A DNA stretch of 64,000 nt from Citricoccus zhacaiensis (lineage in GTDB: Bacteria; Actinomycetota; Actinomycetes; Actinomycetales; Micrococcaceae). The notes below the pieces were generated by a model. That model did not search any database. It worked only from the letters and a program-made list of their open reading frames with translations, and was not told the DNA's origin. The stretch spans positions 124,001 to 188,000 of the forward strand of contig NZ_BMLQ01000006.1 of assembly GCF_014645315.1 (NCBI RefSeq), read 5' to 3'. Within the stretch, counting starts at the first letter, position 1. Each line of letters opens with the position of its first letter. A program made the position numbers and the translations under genes. Positions 56,416 to 64,000 of the stretch are shown here, piece by piece.

Positions 56416-59400
56416 GAACCGTAGAAGTGCTTCTCGAAGACCTGCCGGGCCTGGCGGGTGGACCGGAGGTAGTCCTCCTCGAGTTCGGCGGCCTGGCCCA
56501 GTTCGCATCCGCACCACCGGGCGATCGCCTCGAGGTCCTGGCGCTTGACCGGGAGCACGTCTGAGGACTTGCCGGACCACACGATGTTTCCCGCTCGCAC
56601 CCGGGTGGCCAGGTGCCAGGCCCGGTCCAGCACCTCTCCGTCCTCCGCCGGGAGGATCCTCTCCCGGACGAGGGCTTCCAGCGCTGGAATAGTTCCGGTG
56701 GTGCGCAGGGCGGGATGGTCTGCCGCGTGTTGCAGCTGGAGCGTCTGCACCAGCCACTCCACGTCGGACAGTCCCCCGCGGCCGAGCTTGAGATGCCGTG
56801 CCGGGTCTGCCCCCCGCGGCAGCCGCTCGGCCTCCACCCGCGCCTTGATCCGGCGGATCTCGCGGAGGGCCGCCGGTCCGGGGTCCCCGGCGTAGCGCAC
56901 GGAGTCCGCCCAGGTGGTGAACTCCTCGGCCAGCTCGGCACTGCCGGCCACCGGCCGAGCCTTCAGCAGGGCCTGCACCTCCCAGATCTCGGCCCAGCGG
57001 CGGTAGTACTCGCGGAAGGAGTCCAGGGACCGGGCCAACGGTCCCTTCTTGCCCTCCGGCCGCAGGTCCGCATCCATCACCAGCGGTCGCTCGCCCAGCA
57101 CCGGCGGCCTGCACGGCCGGGTCAGCAGGGACATGACGAGCTTGGACAGCTCCACGGCCTGGCGTTGGGCCGCTTCCGGGTCCGCACCGTCATGGGGCCG
57201 GTGGACGAACAGGACGTCCAGGTCGGAGCCGTAGGCGATCTCCCGGCCACCCTGGCGCCCCATGGCCACCACCAGCAGATCCGTGAGTTCGACGTTCCGG
57301 ACCGTGGCCGGGCTCTTCGCCGTGTTGGTCCCGTCCCCGGTGGAGGTGCCCGTGCTGTTCGACCCGTTCGAGACGGTCCCGGTACCCACCGGACCGCCCG
57401 GGAGTCCCGTTCGTTGGTCGGGGTGGCCGAAGAGGGAGTTCTCGGCAACATGCAGCGCCCCCAGCACGGCCGCGCGGTCGGCGTCGGAGAGGGCACGGCC
57501 CACGGTGCCCTGATCCAGCAGCCCGGAGGCATCGGCGATCGCGGTCCGCAGGATCTCCCGCTGTCGGATGAGCCGGATCTGGCGGATCGCCTCGTCCGGA
57601 TCGGGGTGCCGGGACATCTTGGCCTGGATCTCCTGCCACTGCGTCTCAAACGGCATGGGAACCAGCTCGCGGTCCCGTCCCAGCCAGGCGGCGGCCTCTG
57701 GCAGGTGCTCCAGCATGTCCGAGATGTAGGAGGAGAGCGAGAGGATCTGGCACAGCCGTTCGGCGGCCGCCGAGGAGTCCCGCAGCATGCCCAGGAACCA
57801 CGGGGAGGAGCCCAGCGATTCCGAGAGCCGGCGGAATCCCAGCAGACCGCCGTCGGGATTGGGACCGTTGGCCAACCAGCCGAGCATCACCGGCAGAAGC
57901 TGGCGCTGCAGCGCCGCGCGGCGGGACACCCCGGTGCTGAGGGCCTCGATGTGCTTCACCGCGCCGGCGGGATCCTGGTAGCCCAGGGCGGCGAGGCGCT
58001 GGCGCACCGCCTCCGGGGTCAGCTTGGCCTCATCGGCGGACAGCGCCGCCGTGGTGGACAGCAGCGGCCGGTAGAAGATCTTCTCATGCAGGGAGCGCAC
58101 CCCCTTGCGGGTCCGCTTCCACAGTGAGGTCAGGGCCGCGGCATCCGAGGGACCGGGTTCACCGGGGCCCTTGGCCGCCCGGGCCAGGACCCACAGGGCG
58201 TGCGGCTTGTCCGGCATGAGGTGCGTCCGGCGCAGGTGGACCAGTTGGATCCGGTGCTCGAGCAGCCTCAGGTACCGGTAGGCGCCGGCGAAGGACTCCG
58301 CGTCGGAGCGCCCGATGTAGGAGCTGTTCTCCAAGGCGTCGATGGCGTCCAGGGTGTTCCGGACCCGGACGGAATCCTCGGTCTTGCCGTGGACGAGCTG
58401 GAGCAGCTGGACGGTGAACTCCACGTCCCGCAGACCGCCGGCGCCCAGCTTGATCTCCCGGTCCCGGTTCTGGTGGGCGATGTTGTCGAGGACACGGCGC
58501 CGCATCTGCTGGACGGAGGAGACGAAGCCGTCCCGCTCCGAACTGGTCCAGACCAGCGGCCAGATCGCGTCGATGTAGTCCCGGCCCAGGCCCGGGTCGC
58601 CGGCGATGGGCCGGGCCTTGAGCAGGGCCTGGAACTCCCAGGTGTGCGCCCAGCGGCGGTAGTACTCCCCATGGGATTCCACCGTGCGGGACAGCACCCC
58701 GTCCTTGCCCTCGGGGCGCAGGTTCGCGTCGATCTCCCACAGGCCCTGTTCGGGGGCCGCCGCCGTGGTGTACTTCGAGATCCCGGAGGCCAGGGCCGTG
58801 GCGATGGCCGCCGCATGATGGTCGTCCTCCAGGCTCGAGGCGTGAACGAAGATGACGTCCACGTCCGAAATGTAGTTCAGTTCCCGGGCGCCGCACTTGC
58901 CCATCCCGATGACGGCCAGGTCCACCCGGTCGGCGTCCTGGCCGAATTGCTCGACGGCGTCCGCCCGGGAGGCGGCCAGGCCGGCCTCGATCGCGGCGCC
59001 GGCCAGGTCGGCCAACCACGCGGAGACCGCCGGCTGCGCAGCCCGCGGATCCCGACTGGTCAGGTCCTGGATGGCCAGGGCCGTGAGCTGCCGGCGATAG
59101 GCGATCCGCAGGGCCGCGGCCGCCTCCTTGCCCCGGAGCGTGGCCACCGGACGGGCCGCGGTGGCGTCCGCCCCGACCGCCTCCAGGAGCAGGGTCCGCA
59201 AGGGGGCCGTGTCCGCCGCGAGACCCTCGGGTTCCAGCACGGGAGCGGTGCGGGCTGCGTCCGCCGGATCCACGAGCAGATCGATGTGGTCCGGCCGGCG
59301 GATGAGGAACTCCCCCAGCGCCTCGGAGGCGCCCAGCAGTCGTGCCACCGCCCGGGAGCGCGCCGGGTCCTCCAGCACCGTTGCCAGGACCGGGGCCCGC

Positions 59401-59597
59401 TCCAGCAGGCGGATGAACAGGATCAGGGCCTGGTCCGGGTCCGGTGCGTCCGCGAGGATACGGACGATCGTCTGCTGATCCAGGGTTTCCAGTTCCGGGG
59501 AGGCCAGCAATTCCCGGGCGCGGGTCCAGTCGGAGAAGCCGGCACTGACCAGGGACTTCCGTCCGGGCCCGCTGTTCTCCGATGCCGGGGCGACCAT
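56412..59597 (-). CDS. glnE: Bifunctional glutamine synthetase adenylyltransferase/deadenylase
   Basis: GlnE attaches AMP to, and removes it from, the regulatory tyrosine of GlnA. The 1061-residue protein has two nucleotidyltransferase domains. The first (about 200-350) has [20 protein letters not shown]; the second (about 740-900) has [20 protein letters not shown]. Each is followed by a PII-uridylyltransferase-like helical domain ([38 protein letters not shown]). A low-complexity serine/threonine-rich insert lies between them. The gene starts 6 bp after the glnA2 stop, so the two form an operon. Confidence 0.96.
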   Translation of the reverse strand: MVAPASENSGPGRKSLVSAGFSDWTRARELLASPELETLDQQTIVRILADAPDPDQALILFIRLLERAPVLATVLEDPARSRAVARLLGASEALGEFLIRRPDHIDLLVDPADAARTAPVLEPEGLAADTAPLRTLLLEAVGADATAARPVATLRGKEAAAALRIAYRRQLTALAIQDLTSRDPRAAQPAVSAWLADLAGAAIEAGLAASRADAVEQFGQDADRVDLAVIGMGKCGARELNYISDVDVIFVHASSLEDDHHAAAIATALASGISKYTTAAAPEQGLWEIDANLRPEGKDGVLSRTVESHGEYYRRWAHTWEFQALLKARPIAGDPGLGRDYIDAIWPLVWTSSERDGFVSSVQQMRRRVLDNIAHQNRDREIKLGAGGLRDVEFTVQLLQLVHGKTEDSVRVRNTLDAIDALENSSYIGRSDAESFAGAYRYLRLLEHRIQLVHLRRTHLMPDKPHALWVLARAAKGPGEPGPSDAAALTSLWKRTRKGVRSLHEKIFYRPLLSTTAALSADEAKLTPEAVRQRLAALGYQDPAGAVKHIEALSTGVSRRAALQRQLLPVMLGWLANGPNPDGGLLGFRRLSESLGSSPWFLGMLRDSSAAAERLCQILSLSSYISDMLEHLPEAAAWLGRDRELVPMPFETQWQEIQAKMSRHPDPDEAIRQIRLIRQREILRTAIADASGLLDQGTVGRALSDADRAAVLGALHVAENSLFGHPDQRTGLPGGPVGTGTVSNGSNSTGTSTGDGTNTAKSPATVRNVELTDLLVVAMGRQGGREIAYGSDLDVLFVHRPHDGADPEAAQRQAVELSKLVMSLLTRPCRPPVLGERPLVMDADLRPEGKKGPLARSLDSFREYYRRWAEIWEVQALLKARPVAGSAELAEEFTTWADSVRYAGDPGPAALREIRRIKARVEAERLPRGADPARHLKLGRGGLSDVEWLVQTLQLQHAADHPALRTTGTIPALEALVRERILPAEDGEVLDRAWHLATRVRAGNIVWSGKSSDVLPVKRQDLEAIARWCGCELGQAAELEEDYLRSTRQARQVFEKHFYGS

Positions 59598-59603
59598 GCT
59601 GGA

Positions 59604-60944
59604 TCAGAGGATGCCGAGGTTGCGCTGCAGTTCGTACGGCGTGACCTCGACCCGGTACTCGTCCCACTCCTGGCGCTTGTTCCGCAGGAAGTTCTCGAAG
59701 ACCGTCTCCCCCAGCACCTCGGCCACGAACTCGGAGTCCTCCATGATCCGCAGGGCGTCATGCAGGGTGCCGGGCAGCGAATGGTGGCCCAGGGCCCGGC
59801 GTTCCGTGGAGGTGAGCGCACTGATGTCCTCAGCGGCGGCCTCCGGCAGCTCGTACTCTTCCTCGATGCCCTTCAGGCCGGCGGCCAGGAGGACAGCGTA
59901 GGTCAGGTACGGGTTGGCGGAGGCATCGATGCCGCGGTACTCGACGCGGGCCGAGCCGGCCTTGTCCGGCTTGTAGAGGGGGACGCGGACCAGGGCGGAA
60001 CGGTTGTTGTGCCCCCAGGACACATAGGACGGGGCCTCCCCGCCGCCCCAGAGGCGCTTGTACGAGTTCACGAACTGGTTGGTGATGGCCGTGATCTCCA
60101 TGCTGTGGTGCAGCAGCCCGGCGATGAACCGGCGCCCCGTGGTGGAGAGGTGGAATTCCGCACTGGGTTCGAAGAAGGCATTCGAATCGCCCTCGAACAG
60201 GGAGAAGTGGGTGTGCATCCCGGACCCGGCGTGCTGGCCGAACGGCTTCGGCATGAAGGTCGCGTAGTTGCCCTGGAGCTGGGCGACCTCCTTGATCACG
60301 GTGCGGAAGGTCATGATGTTGTCGGCCGTCTGCAGCGCATCCGCGTAGCGCAGGTCGATCTCGTTCTGGCCGGGGCCCGACTCGTGGTGGCTGAACTCCA
60401 CCGAGATGCCGATCGCCTCGAGCATGTTGACCGCATGGCGGCGGAAGTCCGTGGCGACGCCGCCGGGCTCGTGGTCGAAGTACCCGGCCTGATCCACCGG
60501 GACGGGCTGGCCGTCCGGTCCGGGGTCCTTGGACTGGAGGAGGTAGAACTCGATCTCGGGGTGCGTGTAGAACGTGAATCCCATGTCCGCGGCGCGGGAC
60601 AGCTGACGGCGCAGCACCTGGCGGGGATCGGCGGCGGAGGGCTCGCCGTCCGGGGTGAGCACGTCGCAGAACATCCGCGAGGTGGGCTCGTCCTCACCGC
60701 GCCACGGCAGGATCTGGAAGGTCGAAGGGTCCGGCTGCAGCAGCATGTCCGACTCGAAGATGCGGGTGTACCCGTCGATCGAGGACCCGTCGAAGCCCAG
60801 TCCCTCGGCGAAGGCCCCCTCGACCTCGGCCGGTGCCAACGCGACCGATTTCAGGGTGCCGGTCACGTCGGTGAACCACAGTCGCACGAAGCGCACGTCC
60901 CGGTCCTCTATGGTCCTGAGGACAAACTCCTGTTGGCGATCCAT
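59604..60944 (-). CDS. glnA2: Type I glutamine synthetase homologue GlnA2
   Basis: The 446-residue protein has GS motifs FDGSSIDGYTRIFESDM, TFYTHPEIEFYLLQ, SGMHTHFSLFEGD, NRSALVRVPL and EYRGIDASANPYLTYA. It lacks the 25-residue insertion and adenylylation loop of GlnA1, so it belongs with the GSI-alpha/GlnA2 group. Actinobacterial GlnA2 proteins include glutamine synthetases and polyamine-glutamylating enzymes, so the substrate is open. The ATG has GGAGG upstream. A reverse-strand TACAGT at 60984-60989 is a candidate -10 box. It leads an operon with glnE and is divergent from panB. Confidence 0.93.
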   Translation of the reverse strand: MDRQQEFVLRTIEDRDVRFVRLWFTDVTGTLKSVALAPAEVEGAFAEGLGFDGSSIDGYTRIFESDMLLQPDPSTFQILPWRGEDEPTSRMFCDVLTPDGEPSAADPRQVLRRQLSRAADMGFTFYTHPEIEFYLLQSKDPGPDGQPVPVDQAGYFDHEPGGVATDFRRHAVNMLEAIGISVEFSHHESGPGQNEIDLRYADALQTADNIMTFRTVIKEVAQLQGNYATFMPKPFGQHAGSGMHTHFSLFEGDSNAFFEPSAEFHLSTTGRRFIAGLLHHSMEITAITNQFVNSYKRLWGGGEAPSYVSWGHNNRSALVRVPLYKPDKAGSARVEYRGIDASANPYLTYAVLLAAGLKGIEEEYELPEAAAEDISALTSTERRALGHHSLPGTLHDALRIMEDSEFVAEVLGETVFENFLRNKRQEWDEYRVEVTPYELQRNLGIL

Positions 60945-61026
60945 GTCTCTGGCGGCCTCCTGTCGGATCGTGCGAATGGTCCCACTGTAGTGTGCCGGGC
61001 CCGGTCAGCGCCGGATGACGGGCCGC

Positions 61027-61032
61027 TAGACT
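61027..61032 (+). promoter_or_regulatory. Leaderless -10 box of panB
   Basis: TAGACT exactly 6 nt before the panB ATG, with no Shine-Dalgarno sequence. Confidence 0.55.
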
Positions 61033-61038
61033 GCGGCC

Positions 61039-61881
61039 ATGGCTGAGAAAGAAACCGCGCCCTACGCCGCACCGACTCCCGCCCGCTACCGCACCGTGCA
61101 CCTCCAGAAGGCCAAGGATGAGGGCCGGCGCTTCGCGATGCTCACGGCGTACGACTTCCAGATGGCCCAGGTCTTCGACGACGCCGGCATCGAGACGATC
61201 CTGGTGGGTGACTCGGCGGCCAACACCATGATGGGCCATGCGACCACCCTGCCGATCACGCTCGACGAGATGATCGTCTACGCCGGATCCGTGGTCCGCG
61301 GCACCCGGCACGCCATGGTGCTGTGCGACCTGCCCTTCGGCTCCTACGAGCTGTCCCCCCAGCAGGCGACGGAGAGCGCCATCCGGCTCGTCAAGGAGGC
61401 CGGAGTCCACGCCGTGAAGATGGAGGGCGGCGTCCGCTACGCCGAGAACGTGCGCATGATGACGGACGCCGGAGTCCCCGTCATGGCCCACATCGGCTTC
61501 ACCCCACAATCCGAGAACGTCCTGGGAGGCTACCGGGTGCAGGGCCGCACCGAGGGCGCCGCCGAGGCGATGGTGCGCGAGGCGACGGTGCTGCAGGATG
61601 CCGGTGCCTTCGCCGTGCTGATGGAGATGGTCCCCTCGGACATCGCCCGCCAGGTGGACGAGGCGCTGCGCGTGCCCACCGTCGGCATCGGCGCCGGACC
61701 CACCACCACCGGCCAGGTCTTGGTGTGGCAGGACATGCTCGGCCTGCGGCCCGGCAGGATGCCGCGCTTCGTGAAGCAGTACGCGGACCTGCACTCGGTG
61801 GTTTCACGTGCGGTCACCGACTACCGCCGGGACGTCCTCGAGGGCACGTTCCCGGCGGCCGAGCACGGCTTCGAGTCCTGA
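61039..61881 (+). CDS. panB: 3-methyl-2-oxobutanoate hydroxymethyltransferase
   Basis: PanB adds a hydroxymethyl group from methylenetetrahydrofolate to 2-oxoisovalerate, the first step to pantothenate and CoA. The 280-residue protein has MLTAYDFQMAQVFDDAGIE, VGDSAANTMMGHATTLPIT (metal/substrate aspartate), DLPFGSY, GVHAVKMEGG and the catalytic-glutamate segment LLMEMVPSD-like (VLMEMVPSDIARQVDEAL). The ATG is supported by a leaderless -10 box. It converges with a 56-codon SPOR gene, with 10 bp between. Confidence 0.96.
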   Translation: MAEKETAPYAAPTPARYRTVHLQKAKDEGRRFAMLTAYDFQMAQVFDDAGIETILVGDSAANTMMGHATTLPITLDEMIVYAGSVVRGTRHAMVLCDLPFGSYELSPQQATESAIRLVKEAGVHAVKMEGGVRYAENVRMMTDAGVPVMAHIGFTPQSENVLGGYRVQGRTEGAAEAMVREATVLQDAGAFAVLMEMVPSDIARQVDEALRVPTVGIGAGPTTTGQVLVWQDMLGLRPGRMPRFVKQYADLHSVVSRAVTDYRRDVLEGTFPAAEHGFES

Positions 61882-61891
61882 CCGAGCCGGC

Positions 61892-62062
61892 CTAGTCCTC
61901 CTCGTCCTCCGCGTCATCCCAGCGCTCGTTGTTCGCCTGCACCTGGGCGATCGCACCCTCGGCCTCCGCGCGGGACTGGTAGGGCCCCAGCAGCTTCGAC
62001 CAGTCTGACTGCGGGCCTTCCTCGACCTGCTTCGTGACGACGTTGTACCAGTATTCGCTCAT
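61892..62062 (-). CDS. Small SPOR-domain-like protein (56 residues)
   Basis: The ORF reads MSEYWYNVVTKQVEEGPQSD and continues WSKLLGPYQSRAEAEGAIAQ, ending in an acidic WDDAEDEED tail. The WYNVVTKQVEEG...GPYQSRAEAE pattern is that of the short SPOR-domain proteins common in Micrococcales; SPOR domains bind denuded peptidoglycan, but no signal or membrane segment is present, so the role is unclear. The ATG has TAGGGT 6 nt upstream. It is divergent from map across 64 bp and convergent with panB. Confidence 0.8.
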   Translation of the reverse strand: MSEYWYNVVTKQVEEGPQSDWSKLLGPYQSRAEAEGAIAQVQANNERWDDAEDEED

Positions 62063-62068
62063 GGGCCC

Positions 62069-62074
62069 ACCCTA
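62069..62074 (-). promoter_or_regulatory. Leaderless -10 box of the SPOR-like gene
   Basis: TAGGGT on the reverse strand, 6 nt before the ATG. Confidence 0.5.
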
Positions 62075-62114
62075 GCGGCGCTCCAGCCGGCCCGCCCGGT
62101 GCCCTCGGCGGCGA

Positions 62115-62120
62115 TAGGAT
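62115..62120 (+). promoter_or_regulatory. Leaderless -10 box of map
   Basis: TAGGAT exactly 6 nt before the map ATG, with no Shine-Dalgarno sequence. Confidence 0.5.
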
Positions 62121-62126
62121 CGAGTC

Positions 62127-63098
62127 ATGTCCCACAGCCCTCAGACGAACACCCGTCCCGCCTCGACCGACCCGGCTCCCCCGACCAGCCACAACGGTCC
62201 GGTCCCAGAAGGCCCGGTGCGGGGCGAACCGGGTTCCAAGGCGCCGGTGGGCACGCTGACGCCGGGCGTCGTCGGGCCCGCCCTTCCCGTACCGGCGCAC
62301 ATCCAGCGGCCGGAATACGTGGGCCGGACCACGGCGGACGAGGGCAACGGCTCGGACGTCTACGACGCCGAGGGGATCGCGAAGATCCGCGCTGCCGGCC
62401 GCATCGCCGCCCAGGCCATGGAGGAGGCCGCCCGGCACATCGCCCCGGGCGTCACCACGGCCGAACTGGACCGGATCGCGCACGAGTTCATCTGCGATCA
62501 CGGCGCCTACCCGTCTTGCCTCGGCTACAAGGGCTTCCCGAAGGCCATCTGCACCTCGCTGAACGAGGTGATCTGCCACGGCATCCCGGATGACACCGTG
62601 CTGGAGGACGGGGACATCATCAACCTCGACATCACCGCCTACCTGGACGGGCACCACGGGGACCACAACATGACCTACCTGGTCGGCACCGTGGACGAGG
62701 AGTCCCGGCTGCTGGTGGAGCGCACCCACGAGGCCATGATGCGCGGCATCAAGGCCGTGAAGCCCGGTCGTGAGATCAATGTCATCGGCCGCGCCATCGA
62801 GTCCTATGCGAAGCGTTACGGCTACGGGGTGGTCCGGGACTTCATCGGCCACGGAGTGGGCCGCGAATTCCACTCCGGGCTCGTCATCCCCCACTTCGAC
62901 GCCGCCCCCGCGCACAACACCGTGATGGTCCCCGGTATGGTCTTCACCATCGAGCCGATGATCACCCTCGGCACCATCCGTTGGGACATGTGGGACGACG
63001 ACTGGACCGTGGTCACCCGGGACCGTCAGCGCACCGCGCAGTTCGAACACACCCTCGTGGTCACGGACGACGGCGCGGACATCCTGACGCTTCCTTGA
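62127..63098 (+). CDS. map: Methionine aminopeptidase, type I
   Basis: MAP removes the initiator methionine from new proteins using two metal ions. The 323-residue protein has the catalytic domain from about residue 75 with [34 protein letters not shown] (metal aspartates), [10 protein letters not shown] (metal histidine) and [11 protein letters not shown] (metal glutamate). The N-terminal 70 residues are a proline-rich extension like that of actinobacterial MetAP1c. The ATG has a TAGGAT box 6 nt upstream. ppgK follows 41 bp downstream and may be co-transcribed. Confidence 0.95.
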   Translation: MSHSPQTNTRPASTDPAPPTSHNGPVPEGPVRGEPGSKAPVGTLTPGVVGPALPVPAHIQRPEYVGRTTADEGNGSDVYDAEGIAKIRAAGRIAAQAMEEAARHIAPGVTTAELDRIAHEFICDHGAYPSCLGYKGFPKAICTSLNEVICHGIPDDTVLEDGDIINLDITAYLDGHHGDHNMTYLVGTVDEESRLLVERTHEAMMRGIKAVKPGREINVIGRAIESYAKRYGYGVVRDFIGHGVGREFHSGLVIPHFDAAPAHNTVMVPGMVFTIEPMITLGTIRWDMWDDDWTVVTRDRQRTAQFEHTLVVTDDGADILTLP

Positions 63099-63139
63099 CC
63101 GGTCCACCTCCCGATTCCTGAACTCACCTGGAGCGCAGC

Positions 63140-63961
63140 ATGGCGAAGAAGTCCACCGGCCCCTCCCACGGCTCGCACACCGCCCTCGGCATCGACATCG
63201 GCGGCACCGGCATGAAGGGCGGCATCGTCCAGCTCGGTCAGGGCAAGAAGTCCGGCCGCCTGCTCGGGGACCGCTTCCGGATCCCGACGCCGCAGCCGGC
63301 CAGCCCGGAGGCCGTCGCCGACGTCCTGGCCCAGATCACCACGGAGCTGGACGCCCGGGACGGCGCGCCGGCACCGGGGTTCCCCGTGGGAGTGGACTTC
63401 CCGGCGGTCATCCAGGACGGGATCTGCCGCACGGCCACGAACATCGATCCCTCCTGGATCGGCACCGATGTGGACGGCCTGTTCTCCGAGCGCCTGAAGC
63501 GGCCCGTGAGAACCCTGAACGACGCCGACGCGGCCGGGCTCGCCGAGGTCCGGTTCGGCGCGGGCCGGGGCGTGCAGGGCACGGTGCTCGTCATCACGCT
63601 CGGCACCGGCATCGGGTCGGGCCTGTTCCGCGACGGCGGGCTCGTCCCCAACCTCGAACTGGGCACGATCGAGCTGGACGGCATCATGGCCGAGACCCGG
63701 GCCTCCGCCGCGGCACGCGAACGGGACGGGATCGACTGGCCGGAGTACGCCGAACGGCTCCAGCGCTACTTCTCCTATGTGGAGGGCATCTTCTACCCGG
63801 ACCTCATCATCGTGGGCGGCGGCATCTCCAAGCGCCCTGACGACTACCTGCCCCACCTGACCCTGCGCACGCCGATCGTCCCCGCGACGCTCAAGAACAA
63901 TGCCGGCATCGTGGGTACCGCGCTGTGGGCGCTCGAGAACCTGCCGAAGGTTTCAGGCTGA
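63140..63961 (+). CDS. ppgK: Polyphosphate glucokinase
   Basis: PPGK phosphorylates glucose using polyphosphate (and ATP), a typically actinobacterial enzyme. The 273-residue ROK-family protein has the phosphate motif GIDIGGTGMKGGIV, the catalytic aspartate segment TLNDADAAGLAE, LGTGIGSGLF and IIVGGGISKRPDDYLPHL. The ATG has GGAG about 7 nt upstream. It follows map and ends at a hairpin at the window edge. Confidence 0.95.
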   Translation: MAKKSTGPSHGSHTALGIDIGGTGMKGGIVQLGQGKKSGRLLGDRFRIPTPQPASPEAVADVLAQITTELDARDGAPAPGFPVGVDFPAVIQDGICRTATNIDPSWIGTDVDGLFSERLKRPVRTLNDADAAGLAEVRFGAGRGVQGTVLVITLGTGIGSGLFRDGGLVPNLELGTIELDGIMAETRASAAARERDGIDWPEYAERLQRYFSYVEGIFYPDLIIVGGGISKRPDDYLPHLTLRTPIVPATLKNNAGIVGTALWALENLPKVSG

Positions 63962-63970
63962 GTGGCCGAT

Positions 63971-64000
63971 GGCGGCTCCGGCTTCCCCTCCGGAGCCGCC
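63971..64000 (+). terminator. Terminator after ppgK (may extend beyond the window)
   Basis: An 11-bp inverted repeat GGCGGCTCCGG/CCGGAGCCGCC with an 8-nt loop ends exactly at the window edge, so the stem could be longer. Confidence 0.75.

Overview
The window is a dense, high-GC, gene-rich chromosomal segment of an actinobacterium, most likely a member of the Micrococcaceae (Micrococcus/Citricoccus/Kocuria/Arthrobacter relatives). The evidence is strong G/C bias at third codon positions, many GTG starts, RTGA start/stop overlaps, actinobacterial DUF families (DUF3159, DUF3710, DUF3093, DUF4193, DUF5998, DUF4191, DUF4192, DUF7455), SepH, polyphosphate glucokinase, and an oleA-oleBC-oleD olefin operon with the OleB-OleC fusion known from Micrococcus luteus. 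I see no insertion sequence, prophage, CRISPR array, tRNA or rRNA. Nearly everything looks like core genome.

Region by region: 1-12 kb carries dxs (cut by the window edge), aconitase, a TrmA/RlmD-like RNA methyltransferase, a KimA-like potassium permease divergent from two trkA genes, then DUF3159, OB-fold, DUF3710 and dut. This order resembles the M. tuberculosis Rv2682c-Rv2697c neighbourhood. 12-20 kb carries DUF3093, DUF4193, sepH, an alkaline-phosphatase-family hydrolase, DUF5998 and a GNAT/acyl-CoA-synthetase-like protein. 19.5-28.8 kb has parC converging on cydA-cydB-cydDC (cytochrome bd oxidase and its assembly exporter). 29-30.5 kb has a BlaI-type repressor and a BlaR1-like M56 peptidase divergent from cydA. 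30.7-35.6 kb is the olefin operon. 35.6-44.9 kb has a methyltransferase, parE, a small zinc-ribbon protein, the principal sigma factor, DUF4192, PAC2 and leucyl aminopeptidase. 45-53 kb is a lipoate-centred block: lpd, sucB-type E2, a membrane protein, a Ser/Thr kinase, lipB, lipA and DUF4191. 53-61 kb is the glutamine synthetase block: RDD protein, glnA1, LLM oxidoreductase, glnE and glnA2. 61-64 kb has panB, a 56-residue SPOR protein, map and ppgK.

How the genes fit together: lipB and lipA make the lipoyl cofactor of the two lipoyl domains of the E2 encoded just upstream, which lpd re-oxidises. GlnE is the adenylyltransferase of GlnA1, whose target tyrosine is visible, and glnA1 carries a GlnR-like operator. 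cydDC supports assembly of cydAB. The most interesting non-coding signal is the cydA/blaI intergenic region. Two 17-bp TTCTAC/GTAGAA palindromes sit on the predicted cydA start site and on the blaI -10 box, suggesting that a BlaI-type repressor controls both itself and cytochrome bd oxidase. A second recurrent signal is a TANNNT box usually 6-7 nt before the start codon at a dozen positions, implying extensive leaderless transcription.
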